Source of the DNA: Brumimicrobium ulvae
Lineage (GTDB): Bacteria; Bacteroidota; Bacteroidia; Flavobacteriales_D; Crocinitomicaceae
DNA: 64,000 bases
Reading direction: 5' to 3'
Assembly (NCBI RefSeq): GCF_947504225.1
Contig: NZ_CANNGT010000003.1
Location: 120,288-184,287 of the forward strand
In this document: positions 35,711 through 46,200 of the stretch, piece by piece
Numbering within the stretch: the first letter of the stretch is position 1
Layout of the letters: each line of letters opens with the position of its first letter
Translations under genes and position numbers: made by a program
The notes under the pieces: generated by a model
Told to the model about the DNA's origin: nothing
What the model saw: only the letters and a program-made list of their open reading frames with translations
Databases searched by the model: none

Positions 35711-37372
35711 ATGATCACCATCACAGCAGTATTTTTATTGATCTCAGGAATTTTCGCAGCCTTAGCAAAAGTGAGAAAAAACACAAAACCTAGCGAGTTT
35801 ATCGCTGTATTTATCCTCGGACTGAGTACGCTTATCCTGACAAAAGACTACTTCTTTGATGGAAATGGACCAAATCAAACCATCACTTTCATTCTTATCG
35901 CAACACTTAGTGTGAGTTTTGCTCTTGGAGAATTACTGAAGAAAAAACAACAACCTATTTTCTTAATTATCCCCTTTCTTTTAAGCTTTGTACTCCTACT
36001 CTTTCCTGAATTGTCAACACATGAATACTTAAGTCGTGGCGTTGAAGATGTGTTTATATTACTGGGAATTGCTGCAGTTAGCGCCCTTACGCCAATCATC
36101 ATGCATGTATTGAATTTGATGATCAAATATTTAACCGCAAAATTTAGTCCCATAGTGTGGAACAAAACGGATGCCCACTTATTAGAAAGCGCATTAGCTT
36201 ACGCCTTTATTGGTGGAATTGCCGCTTTAGGTGGATTCCTTTTAGGAAAACTAGGCCTGTTAATTGCCGCTACATTCTTCCTTTCCACTTCCTTTATCGC
36301 ACGAAACAGAACTTCTATCACTCCTAGTATTTTATTGAGTACAGGTGGAGCTCTATTCCTTGTCTCAGCCGCTTTTTTGATTATGGAACAAGCAGGATTT
36401 CAGGCTTTGGACCTCACCAACGGAGAAGTGCTTGAAGGAATTTTTATGGCTGGATTTATTGCAGTGATCTACGAATTATTTATTCGATTGGCTCAACATA
36501 GAAAAGGAAAATGGAGGGTTTTGTTACTGTTTAAAGCCTTGTTCGTTCCTGTGATGATCATCTTTTTACTTGGCTTTGCTTACACACAATTGGAACGTTT
36601 AGGCGGCGTACTCACATTAAGTGCTTTGCTCATTTCTTTGGGCGTACTATCACTTTTATACAGTACTTTTAAAATCGCTTCGAATATTATTGGCCTTAAA
36701 TTAATTACTTTAGGATCAGTTTTACTTATTGCTCCTTTATTCTCACCTGTCCAGCAAAGCTCAGGTATCGATTTAGGTGCTTTAGGGATTTCACAAGATG
36801 AACAGAGTAAGAAGCCAAAAGCAGCAGGAAAAAGCTATCACGAAAAACTAAATGAACCAAATGGTCAAGACCTTGCCCAAGCAATTGGAAAATGGACAAT
36901 TGATGAGGAAGCTTCAAAAGTATTCTTTGAACTAGGCCCTGTAGGTGGAAGAACAAGTGGAGAGTTTAGCGTCGTAAAAGGAAGCTTCAACGTCAAGGAA
37001 AACACTGCACAGTCTGAAATATCTGTGGCGATGCCCGTAAAGAACATCACGACATTCAATTCTATGCGGGATGAATCACTTTTGGAAGAAGAATATCTTC
37101 ATGAAGAAAAACATCCTGAAATTAAATTCAAAGCAAAAAGTTTTACCCCGGAAGGAGATGCGTACAAAGTTGACGGAGAATTTACTTTACTAGGGGTCAC
37201 CAAAGACTTATCGCTGACTTTAAAACTTGTCGGGATTGGTGAAAAAAATGGAAAGGAAATAATGGTTCTCTGGGGAAAAGCATCCTTGAACCGAACGGAT
37301 TATGGAATGTCGTCTTCTGCAAAAATCGGGGATATTGTTGACTTTCATTTTGAAGTTCAATTAAAAAGATAG
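35711..37372 (+). CDS. Multi-pass membrane protein fused to a YceI domain
   Basis: 553 residues from the ATG at 35711 (MITITAVFLLI). Residues 1-~345 contain about ten hydrophobic segments, including a pair resembling small Na+/H+-antiporter-like or cytochrome-type helices. A polar linker (~350-385) leads to a C-terminal YceI domain (~388-553), which starts GKWTIDEEASKVFFELGPVGGRTSG and continues FNSMRDESLLEEEYLHEEKHPEIKFKAKSF. YceI domains are lipocalin-like and bind isoprenoids or other lipids, usually in the periplasm as single domains. The fusion suggests lipid or quinone handling at the inner membrane. The membrane part is unidentified. Confidence 0.85.
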   Translation: MITITAVFLLISGIFAALAKVRKNTKPSEFIAVFILGLSTLILTKDYFFDGNGPNQTITFILIATLSVSFALGELLKKKQQPIFLIIPFLLSFVLLLFPELSTHEYLSRGVEDVFILLGIAAVSALTPIIMHVLNLMIKYLTAKFSPIVWNKTDAHLLESALAYAFIGGIAALGGFLLGKLGLLIAATFFLSTSFIARNRTSITPSILLSTGGALFLVSAAFLIMEQAGFQALDLTNGEVLEGIFMAGFIAVIYELFIRLAQHRKGKWRVLLLFKALFVPVMIIFLLGFAYTQLERLGGVLTLSALLISLGVLSLLYSTFKIASNIIGLKLITLGSVLLIAPLFSPVQQSSGIDLGALGISQDEQSKKPKAAGKSYHEKLNEPNGQDLAQAIGKWTIDEEASKVFFELGPVGGRTSGEFSVVKGSFNVKENTAQSEISVAMPVKNITTFNSMRDESLLEEEYLHEEKHPEIKFKAKSFTPEGDAYKVDGEFTLLGVTKDLSLTLKLVGIGEKNGKEIMVLWGKASLNRTDYGMSSSAKIGDIVDFHFEVQLKR

Positions 37373-37516
37373 CACCGTTGGGGTAAAAAACATTACCGCA
37401 AAGTGAAGAGTGATTCGAACAAAGTTAAAAAGTCAAGTAGACTTTAAATAGCTGTAAAAGAACTTTTGAAACAAAGACAACTTGCATTCTACATTTCATT
37501 CACTACTTTTAAGCCA

Positions 37517-38425
37517 GTGAAAAAGCTGCTCCTCATACTCTTTTGTGGCCTGACTTTTATGAGTCAAGCACAGACTTTTTTTGAAAGTGATTCTGTTTTC
37601 AATCCAAAAAGAACTGCTTGGTCCAGCGGAATTATCGGTGCGGGTTGGACAGGAAGTATTCTCACCTTAAAAAAGGTTTGGTACAAAGAAAGTTGGACAA
37701 ATGATTTTCACACATTTGATGATTCCCGACAATGGTTGGGTATGGATAAAGCAGGCCATTTTTTCACAGGACACATGATTACCAAAAACATTTCATCGGT
37801 TTACCGCTGGTCTGGTATTGAACGAAAGAAAAGTTTACTCATTGGCTCAGCTGTTGGATTTGGTTATTTGGCCAGTCTTGAGTTACTTGACGGCTACTCT
37901 GATGAATGGGGTTTTTCTTGGGCTGATGTTGGCGCCAACGCGCTCGGAGTAGCGTGGTACGCATGGCAAGATCTACTTTGGGAAGAACAACGCTTCAAAC
38001 TAAAGTTCAGCGCCCACCTATCCCCTTTTGCACAATACCGTCCAAATGTACTTGGAAACTCCTTCTTTGAACGCTTATTAAAAGATTACAATGGACAGAC
38101 CTATTGGGTTTCTATTACTCCAAGTCAGTTTCTAAATGCCTCATCAACATTTCCAAAATGGTTGAGTTTTAGTTTTGGATACAGTATAGACGAAAAGTTA
38201 CACGGAGACCTTAATGTCTACAATTATGTGGATACACAAAGTGGAGTTAAAACCTTCCATGCTAAAAGTCAATACCTTTTCTCTCTCGACATAGATTTCG
38301 AACAGTTCAATCCAAAAAGAAAATGGATTTCAACTCTATTCAAAGTAATTAACCATGTTAAGGTTCCGTTTCCAGCATTGATTTTCAATGGAAATAAATT
38401 GGAGGTAAGTCCGCTTTATTTTTAA
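37517..38425 (+). CDS. DUF2279 (YfiM-like) exported protein
   Basis: 302 residues from a GTG at 37517, chosen because it begins a clean signal peptide (KKLLLILFCGLTFMSQAQ); the frame extends upstream to a TTG at 37466. DUF2279 hallmarks are MDKAGHFFTGHMITKN, then a glycine-rich membrane-like segment (SLLIGSAVGFGYLASLELLDGYSDEWGFSWADVGANALG). The C-terminal half is beta-rich and ends in an aromatic residue (LYF), as in outer-membrane proteins. The role is unknown. It converges on fabF across a shared terminator. Confidence 0.85.
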   Translation: MKKLLLILFCGLTFMSQAQTFFESDSVFNPKRTAWSSGIIGAGWTGSILTLKKVWYKESWTNDFHTFDDSRQWLGMDKAGHFFTGHMITKNISSVYRWSGIERKKSLLIGSAVGFGYLASLELLDGYSDEWGFSWADVGANALGVAWYAWQDLLWEEQRFKLKFSAHLSPFAQYRPNVLGNSFFERLLKDYNGQTYWVSITPSQFLNASSTFPKWLSFSFGYSIDEKLHGDLNVYNYVDTQSGVKTFHAKSQYLFSLDIDFEQFNPKRKWISTLFKVINHVKVPFPALIFNGNKLEVSPLYF

Positions 38426-38463
38426 TTTAACCACAAAGCCCGCAGAGTTTTTCGTAAATAAAA

Positions 38464-38499
38464 AGAGGAGAATAGAAAGTTCCCTCTCTGTTCTCCTCT
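38464..38499. terminator. Bidirectional terminator between the DUF2279 gene and fabF
   Basis: AGAGGAGAA (38464-38472) pairs with TTCTCCTCT (38491-38499). It lies between convergent genes, with A-rich flank on the left and a short T run on the right. Confidence 0.7.
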
Positions 38500-38542
38500 A
38501 TGTTTTTATCTCTCTGCCTAATTCTTCTATATGTAACTCTTT

Positions 38543-39787
38543 CTACTCCTCGTATCTTTTTAACAAAACTGCAGCAATGTGTCCTCCAAATCCAAAAGTA
38601 TTGCTCAAAGCATAATCGACTTTAGCCTCTACTCCTTTCCCCACAGGAAAGTTATAACTGTCTTTACAACTCTCTTCGAAGTCCTCAACATTAATCGTTG
38701 GTGGAACCATTTGATCTTTGATGGATTGAGCACAAAGTATCGCCTCTACCGCACCAGCAGCACCTAATAAATGTCCTGTCATTGATTTTGTTCCACTCAC
38801 CAACAATGATTTACGTTTTTCAAAAACAGCATCCAATGCTTTAATCTCACTAACATCTCCGTTTGGAGTTGATGTTGCATGCATATTGATGTAATCAACT
38901 TGGTCTGCGGAAATCCCAGCTTCTTCCAAAGCCAATTTCATTCCTTTAATTGCTCCTGCACCTTCTGGGTGCGTCCCTGTTAGATGGTATGCATCTGCAG
39001 CCATTCCACCACCAACAATTTCAGCAATAATATTTGCACCACGCTTTTTAGCATGCTCTAACTCTTCGACCACTAAAGCTCCAGCTCCTTCTCCCATCAC
39101 AAAACCATCACGGTTCACATCAAAAGGACGAGAAGCAGTGGCATAATCATCATTTTTTGTTGACAAGGCTTTTAAAGAACCAAAACCACCGATGGTTGCC
39201 GCTCCAATAGGAGACTCTGAACCACCTGAGATAATCATATCTGCTTTATTCCAACGAACATAGTTAAACGCTTCGATAATTGCCGTAGTTGAAGTTGCGC
39301 ATGCAGAAACTGGTGCAAAGTTGATTCCGCGAAGCCCGTATTTCATAGAAATTACACCTGCAGCGATATCCACAAGAATTCTAGGAATAAAAAACGGGTT
39401 AAAACGAGGTGTTCCATCTCCATCGTGAAATTCTTTCAATTGATCCTCAAAAGTTTGAATTCCACCATTTCCAGAACCCCAAATCACTCCAACTCTATCT
39501 AAATCTAATGATTCAAAATCTATTGCAGCTTGTTTTACCGCTTCGTCTACAGCAACCAATGAGTATTGCGTAAACATATCATATTTCTTACGTTCTTTTC
39601 TATCTAAATGGTCTTCCGGATTAAAATCCTTTAGCTCACAAGCAAATTGTGTCTTGAATTTAGAGGCATCAAATGTTTTAATGGGTGCAGCTCCACTTAC
39701 TCCAGCAAGTGCATTTTTCCAAAACGCTTCAACTGAATTTCCAATTGGTGTTAAGGCTCCCATTCCTGTGATTACAACTCTACGCAT
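38543..39787 (-). CDS. fabF: Beta-ketoacyl-ACP synthase II
   Basis: 414 residues. FabF condenses malonyl-ACP with acyl-ACP in fatty-acid elongation. The thiolase-fold triad is visible: Cys163 in SACAT, His303 in MHATSTPNGD and His339 in KSMTGHLLGAAGA, with Lys334. The C-terminal NTFGFGGHIAAV is typical. In many Bacteroidota it sits with acpP and rnc; here it stands alone on the minus strand. A weak promoter candidate (TATATTCG on the minus strand) lies at 39814-39821. Confidence 0.96.
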   Translation of the reverse strand: MRRVVITGMGALTPIGNSVEAFWKNALAGVSGAAPIKTFDASKFKTQFACELKDFNPEDHLDRKERKKYDMFTQYSLVAVDEAVKQAAIDFESLDLDRVGVIWGSGNGGIQTFEDQLKEFHDGDGTPRFNPFFIPRILVDIAAGVISMKYGLRGINFAPVSACATSTTAIIEAFNYVRWNKADMIISGGSESPIGAATIGGFGSLKALSTKNDDYATASRPFDVNRDGFVMGEGAGALVVEELEHAKKRGANIIAEIVGGGMAADAYHLTGTHPEGAGAIKGMKLALEEAGISADQVDYINMHATSTPNGDVSEIKALDAVFEKRKSLLVSGTKSMTGHLLGAAGAVEAILCAQSIKDQMVPPTINVEDFEESCKDSYNFPVGKGVEAKVDYALSNTFGFGGHIAAVLLKRYEE

Positions 39788-40321
39788 AATATTTTAAGTT
39801 TTTTATTGCGGGGCGAATATAAGAATAATCAATTACGAATGATTCAATTAGGAATTACAAATTGTAGAATTACGAATGACGAATTTTGAAAATTTCCGCT
39901 GGTAATTGGATAGGCTCACAACTCTTGCTCAATACTCTTGCTCAATACTGTCTTGGGGCTTCCCCAAATTTCTCTCCGTAAACTCCAAGAAAATTGGGTC
40001 GGGTCATCCACTATATCTTTTTTTCCAAAAAAGGATGCCGTTTCTACCCCTAAGCCGAAAAAAGCATTTCTGCTTCGTAACTGGCAGTTAAGCACGGAAA
40101 AACTTTCCGATTCTAAAATTGAAACGAAGAAAATTTTATTGACTGCTTCCCCCTCCAAAGGGGGAAGCGCAGATTCTAACATTTTAGCTTGTGAAAACAC
40201 ATGCCGATTCTAAAATTAGTAAAGCGAAAAGGTTACTCCTTAAGTTCTTCAAAAAAAGCAAAGACTTAATGACAGAATGACGTAAGTTTACAATCGGAAC
40301 ACATTTTGACAAGCCCTTTCT
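39788..40321. other. 534-bp non-coding interval with small foldbacks and direct repeats
   Basis: No convincing gene. It holds AATTACGAATGA twice (39831, 39868) and a perfect 13-base tandem duplication (ACTCTTGCTCAAT at 39921 and 39934). There is a TTGGGG/CCCCAA hairpin (39953-39967) and a 9-bp hairpin GCTTCCCCC/GGGGGAAGC (40145-40168). CCGATTCTAAAATT occurs twice, 97 bases apart (40107, 40204). Open frames on both strands merely read through these repeats. It looks like an accumulation of repeat remnants. Confidence 0.6.
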
Positions 40322-41176
40322 ATGAAAATGATTCAATCAGACAAAAACCGAACACTCGAGGCGCTTATTTACCCTTTATTGGTATTGATAGTGATGTGGT
40401 CTGTGTTTTTATTGGATCGTTATTTTCAATTGGGACTGTACAAATTTGGTGTTAAGCCACAAACAATGGAAGGCATCAAAGGTATATTCCTCATGCCATT
40501 CATCCATGGTCAACGCGACTTCTCTCACATCATCAACAATTCTGTTCCCACTTTCATCTTGTTAAGTACCTTGATCTATTTCTATCGTGAAATTGCATTA
40601 CAAGTAATACTCTTTGTTTGGTTAGGAACTGGGTTTTTATTGTGGTATTTGGCAGTCAATACCCATTCTTACCATATCGGTATGTCAGGAGTCATTTATG
40701 GATTGTTTGGATTTCTTTTCATCAGTGGATTCTTTAAAAAGTATTTGCCCTTGCAAGCGATATCATTATTTGTTGCCTTTGTATATGGATCAATGATTTG
40801 GGGAATCTTTCCTATGGAACAAGGTGTTTCCTGGGAAGGACATCTTTCAGGGTTCCTTGTTGGGTCGTTATTGGCGGTTGTTTTCCGTAAAAAAGGTCCA
40901 GTACCTCCAAAGTACCGATATGAAATTGAAAAAGAAATGGGAATTGAACCACCAGATTTAGAAGGTCAATGGAAAGAAAATAGAAAAATTTGGGAGGAAC
41001 AGCAATTGGCACGTCAGGAAGAAATTAGACAGCGTGTTGCAAAACTAGAAGAATTAAAAAGGGGCCAACCGGCTGATCCTGAAGGAAAAACAGAAAATAA
41101 AGAAAAAACCTCAACATCAAACAAAATTGACGTCAATTATCATTTCGTTCCCAAGAAAAAGAAAGAAGAGGAATAA
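40322..41176 (+). CDS. Rhomboid-family intramembrane serine protease
   Basis: 284 residues with about six membrane helices in the first ~190. The catalytic dyad is visible as Ser122 in HIGMSG (G-x-S-G) and His174 in SWEGHLSGF. The charged cytosolic tail (~195-284; Glu/Lys/Gln-rich) is longer than in minimal rhomboids. Rhomboids cut single-pass membrane proteins within the bilayer; the substrate here is unknown. A strong terminator follows about 155 bases downstream. Confidence 0.93.
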   Translation: MKMIQSDKNRTLEALIYPLLVLIVMWSVFLLDRYFQLGLYKFGVKPQTMEGIKGIFLMPFIHGQRDFSHIINNSVPTFILLSTLIYFYREIALQVILFVWLGTGFLLWYLAVNTHSYHIGMSGVIYGLFGFLFISGFFKKYLPLQAISLFVAFVYGSMIWGIFPMEQGVSWEGHLSGFLVGSLLAVVFRKKGPVPPKYRYEIEKEMGIEPPDLEGQWKENRKIWEEQQLARQEEIRQRVAKLEELKRGQPADPEGKTENKEKTSTSNKIDVNYHFVPKKKKEEE

Positions 41177-41332
41177 TGGCTAAAAGTTAATTCATTCAAA
41201 ATCACTAATCCTACCATTTGACCGCATTAAATTAATATTCTACCGTTCAAGTAATAAAACTGAATTTAAGATCAAAGAATATATAAATTAGCAACAGCTA
41301 TGAATTAGCAACATAAACCAACGTTTTTTTTG

Positions 41333-41367
41333 ACTCCCATTTACTAAAGTAATTGGGAGTTTTTTTT
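41333..41367 (+). terminator. Terminator after the rhomboid gene
   Basis: ACTCCCA (41333-41339) pairs with TGGGAGT (41354-41360), extended inside by TTAC/GTAA, and followed by seven T. It abuts the menD stop on the opposite strand. Confidence 0.8.
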
Positions 41368-43102
41368 ATAATTCTAAAACGGGAGCATTCTTCACTTTTG
41401 TTTTTTCGAAGTAATCAGCCAGTACTTTACTACTCAATTCACCATCTGTGAAAATTTCGATTACTGCAGGTCGGTCATTTGATTGAATCGCGTAAAAGGC
41501 ATCCAACTGATTATCGATTTCCTCCATTGAATTCGCTGCATAGTAATTAACGTTAAAAGCTTCGCAAATTGACTGTGCAGAAAAATTGTGTTTCGCCACA
41601 AAAAATTCGTCTCCATTTGGAGTGGTTTGAGGACCAGGAATAATATTGAAAATACCTCCTCCTCCATTATTGATCAAGAACACACGAAAGTTTGAAGGAA
41701 CATGGTGATTCCAAAAAGCATTGCTATCGTAAAAGAAGCTAATATCTCCTGTAATGAAAGTATGCAGTTTATTTTCTCCGACAATGGCATTTCCAATCGC
41801 TGTGCTTGTAGAACCATCAATCCCACTTGTTCCTCGATTACAGAAGTAGGAAACACTCTTAATTGGGTCAAAAAGTTGAGCATAACGAATCACAGAACTA
41901 TTTGAAAGGTGCAAGTCGCTTTGATCTGGGATGGTATCTAAAATCAGGTTGAAAACAGACAAATCTGAATAAGGTATTGTTTCTAGATAATCCAAATGAT
42001 TACCCTGAACGAGATAATCAAGTTGTTTCCATTGTTCACCATAACGTGAATTGTTCCTTGAGAATCCTTCCTCTAAAAGCACATCAAAAAAATGATTTGG
42101 CTGCATTGGAATTGAATTGGTCAAAGACTGAAAAGTATCCATGAACTGGAATTCCTCACCGATTTTCCAATGATTTTTCGCTTGATATTTTCGTAGATAG
42201 GACTTGATTTTCTTGGAAATTACAGCTCCTCCAATGGTAATCAACAAGTCCGGCTGATACAATTCCGGATCTTCATCCAAGAAACTTGTAATGGTTCTAT
42301 CGATGCAATGAACAAAGCTTCTGTCTTGTAAATTACTGGTGTTTTCAACCACAACAGCCACGCTTTTATCACTGGCTAAATTCTTTAACTGTTCATTTAA
42401 AAAGGCATTTTTGGGCATTTGTCCACACAAAATCATCTTTTTTGCTGAACTGTTCCATACATTACGCAGATGTTCTTTTTGAACACTGGTCAATTGGGCG
42501 TTCAATGCGAACAACTCAGTAGTTTTCTGAGGAAATTCTTTCGCAGCTTTATCTGCATCAAGGGTAGCATACAACGGTTCTGAAAAAGGAAAGTTAAGAT
42601 GAACAGGTCCTCCTTTTAAAGACTTTGCAGTATTCATTACCTCATCAATGGATCTTTTATTGAACCATTTTTGATCTTTCGACTGTGGACTTTCAAACAA
42701 GCGTGAAGCAGCACAAATATGGTTTTGGAATACATTTTCCTGACGGATTGTTTGGCCATCACCTTGGTCAGTCCACTCGCTAGGACGATCGGCAGAAACC
42801 ACAACCAAAGGAATATTTCTGTAAAACGACTCGCTTACGGCAGGATAGTAATTCAAAAGTGCGGAACCAGAAGTACACATCACTGCCACAGGAGAATTTG
42901 ATTGCTCGGCCATTCCCAAAGCATAAAAAGCCGCACTTCTTTCATCAGGAATTACAAAACATTTAAAACGCTCATCATTGGCAAAAGAAACCACCAAAGG
43001 GGCATTTCTAGAACCTGGAGAAAACACAATGTACTTAACTCCATGTTGATAAAAAGATTCTACCAACTGTTGAACTCCGACTTTCTCACTAATTTTTCCC
43101 AT
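41366..43102 (-). CDS. menD: SEPHCHC synthase (menaquinone synthesis)
   Basis: 578 residues from the ATG at 43102 (MGKISEKVGVQQL); the open frame extends 32 codons upstream with no family resemblance. MenD is a thiamine-diphosphate enzyme joining isochorismate and 2-oxoglutarate in menaquinone biosynthesis. The N-terminal Glu of the ThDP site lies in FSPGSRNAPL..VIPDERSAAF. The Mg/ThDP-binding GDISFFYDSNAFWN is at about 440-455. It converges with the rhomboid gene, and other men genes are absent here. A variant -7 box (TATCTTCG, minus strand, 43123-43130) may be its promoter. Confidence 0.94.
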   Translation of the reverse strand: MGKISEKVGVQQLVESFYQHGVKYIVFSPGSRNAPLVVSFANDERFKCFVIPDERSAAFYALGMAEQSNSPVAVMCTSGSALLNYYPAVSESFYRNIPLVVVSADRPSEWTDQGDGQTIRQENVFQNHICAASRLFESPQSKDQKWFNKRSIDEVMNTAKSLKGGPVHLNFPFSEPLYATLDADKAAKEFPQKTTELFALNAQLTSVQKEHLRNVWNSSAKKMILCGQMPKNAFLNEQLKNLASDKSVAVVVENTSNLQDRSFVHCIDRTITSFLDEDPELYQPDLLITIGGAVISKKIKSYLRKYQAKNHWKIGEEFQFMDTFQSLTNSIPMQPNHFFDVLLEEGFSRNNSRYGEQWKQLDYLVQGNHLDYLETIPYSDLSVFNLILDTIPDQSDLHLSNSSVIRYAQLFDPIKSVSYFCNRGTSGIDGSTSTAIGNAIVGENKLHTFITGDISFFYDSNAFWNHHVPSNFRVFLINNGGGGIFNIIPGPQTTPNGDEFFVAKHNFSAQSICEAFNVNYYAANSMEEIDNQLDAFYAIQSNDRPAVIEIFTDGELSSKVLADYFEKTKVKNAPVLEL

Positions 43103-43223
43103 TTCACTATCACTTTTCACTGCGAAGATATATTCTTTTTCTATACTTAAAGTTGAATAAACATAGATTTTTAGATAAAGACATAAATCTATTCCCACAC
43201 TTTTATATAAAGAAGAAATAAGT

Positions 43224-43231
43224 TAGATTTG
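43224..43231 (+). promoter_or_regulatory. -7 promoter box for the amidase gene
   Basis: TAGATTTG matches TAnnTTTG, 20 bases before the ATG. A TTTA lies 20 bases upstream where TTTG is expected. Confidence 0.5.
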
Positions 43232-43251
43232 TAGTCAAACTACTAATTAAC

Positions 43252-46200
43252 ATGAAACTACTATTTTCTTTACTCCTACTATTGATTTCTTCTGGAATCA
43301 CTTTCGCTCAAAATTCAAACTTTACTTCTACAGCAGAAGAACAATACCATAGTCAGATAGAAGCGCATAAAATGCCTACGACGACCTACACTTATCAGGC
43401 TGGCATTCCTCAAAACCAGAGCCATACCTTTGATTTATCCTTAAACCACTTGTTTTCTTGTTTTGGTATAGGATTTACATCTTCCCAAACGAATATAGAC
43501 CCTGGACAATTCAAAATCAGTTACAGAACAAGAAACACAGGGAGAAATTGGTCTGAATGGATGAATACAGAAGCGGAATTTAGTCCAGATGAAACACCTA
43601 CTGGAAAGTATTGGTCTGACGCGTTATTCACTAGTGATGCTACCAGTCAAGCTGAAATCCAAATTAAAGTTACAGTTCCAGTTGAAGTGAGTCATGTACA
43701 AATCGATTTGTTTGATGGAAACTACCAAGACGCAAAAGATTTATCTGATGACACCAACGATTCAAATACACCACAAAAAAGTACCAAAACAGCCCGTGCC
43801 AACTGTCCTGAGGCACCACAAATCATTACCCGGAGTCAATGGTGTGGTGGTTCTGCCGCCTGCTCACAAGTAAACGCTTGGTACAATCCAACGTATATCA
43901 ATATAGGGCACATCGTTATTCATCACGGGGCATCTCCAAACACTTATTCTAGTGGACAAGCAGTTGTGCGTTCGTATTACAACTATCATGTCAACACGCT
44001 TGGCTGGGCAGATATTGGTTACAATTATTTAATTGACAAATATGGTAACCTTTACCAAGGGCGACACAATCCAAACTTTCCAACTTCGGACGTTAGAGGT
44101 GCACATGCAGGTTCGGCCAACAGCAGTTCCATTGGTGTCAATTTCTTAGGAAATCTTGATGTAACAATTGCAACCACTCCACAGTTAAACAAACTATATG
44201 ATTTATTAGCGTGGTGGTTTGATTACAAAGCATTGGATCCTTTAGGATCTGCAAATATGCAAACACAGGCGTATGGTGTGCAATACATGGAAAGAATTAC
44301 ATGTCATCGGGACATTAACCCTACTTCTTGTCCAGGAAATGATATGTATGCAAGAATGCCAAGCATAAGACAAGCGGTCCAAGCGGTGATTGATGACTGT
44401 AATAATGTTGTTACTGATCAAGTCGCTCCATCAACAAATGTAACTTCCACTTACGAATGGCGTGGTCACGATTTTTGGACAATGTTTGACGACACTGATA
44501 ACCCAGGAGGAACTGGTGTTGAAAAGCAATTTTACCAAGTTTTAGATTTTGATGGTACAGAATGGAGAGCGAATTCCGACAATGGATTTTTCAACGACAA
44601 CTTTGACAACGCTATTCATTCAGAGTGGACAATTCAAAACGGGACTTGGGCAATCAACAACAACGCCCTACAACAAAATGATGAAACGATAGGAAACACT
44701 AATATCTATACAGAACTAACACAGAACGCTAGCCATGAGTTCCTCTATCAATGGTCGGCAAACATGAGTGGAACAGGTTCAAATCGAAGGTCTGGTTTAC
44801 ATTTTTTTGCAGATAATCCCACACTTAACAACCGCGGAAATTCATATCTAGCATGGTTTAGAGCAGACGACAATTCTGTTCAGATATACAAGGTAGAAAA
44901 TGATGTGTTAAATCTTGTTGCGAATGTTTCCCACACCATCAACGTTAATACTTGGTATGATTTCAAAGTAACATTTTCGCCAACAACTGGTGAAATTATC
45001 GTTTTTATTGACAATGCCAGGGTGGCATCATACACAGATCCATCACCATTTACCTCTGGGAGCTACATTTCTTTAAGAAACGGAGATTCACAAGTTCACT
45101 TTGACAATTTAAAAGTCCGAAAAAGCAGAGATTTTCAAGAGAAAATAAGTGTTGGCCCTTTAGCTACGAAAGACAGTCGCTACGAGAGTCCAAACAACAC
45201 TATTGATGCATGTAGAATAAACTCTTTAGTAAAAGATGGTGCCGATAATTGGTCTGCCCAAAACGCCAAAGCTTTTTACATCGACTGGACCGCTCCAACG
45301 ACAATGGCAAGTGTAGTAAAACCATGGCAAACTGATGATTTCACCGTTGATTTTGATGACCAAGATAACGTGAACGGAAGTCAACTTCAAAAATCATTTT
45401 ATCAAGTCATTGATTACGACGGTTCACATTGGGGAGCGAATGCTCAAAATGGTTTCTACAGTGATAATTTCGATCAAGCCACAATTCACCCTAACTGGAC
45501 TGCAGAAAATGGAACATGGACTAGCGCAAATGGTCACTTAGAACAAACCGATGAATCTTTAGGAAACACAAATTTATACGCTTTTCTGAAACAAGACCTT
45601 TCCAATAGATACCTTTATGACTTCAACATGAAGTTAAGTGGAAACGGGAATAATAAAAGAGGCGGTTTTCATTATTTCAGTGACAATCCTACAGCCCCCA
45701 ACAGGGGAAATTCATATTTCATTTGGTTTAGACAAGAGCTTCAAACGCTTGAGTTTTACAGTGTAAGCAACGACACTTTCATGCAACAAAAGGTCGTTCC
45801 AGTTAGCTTTAGTGAAAATGTTTGGATGAATATTAAAGTGGTATATGATAGGGTTACAGGAGAAACTTTTGTCTATAAAAACAACAAGTTAATCGGGGAC
45901 TGGAAACACGATAACCCACTATTTTCTGGAGATTATGTTTCTTTTAGAAGTGGAAACAGCATTCTTTCCGTAAGAAATTTCAAAGTGTATCGTTCTAGAT
46001 ACCCATCAACCCAAGTTAGCATTGGTGATCCAACAAGTGATATTAGGTATCAAAATCCCGACCCCAACACTTATTCTGCAAAAGTAAAATCAATTGTGCA
46101 AGACAGTGCTCAGAACCTCTCAGAAATTTACCTATTAAATTTAAACATTGACTGGACTCCACCGGTCGGATTAACGCATGTTTATGATGGTTCAGGAAAT

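Noticed and set aside
39916-40213. Overlapping frames on both strands before the rhomboid gene
   Set aside because: They read through short repeats and hairpins; no start context or homology.
43103-43198. Longer N-terminus of menD
   Set aside because: The 32 added codons lack family sequence and lie over the promoter region; ATG at 43102 gives a normal start.
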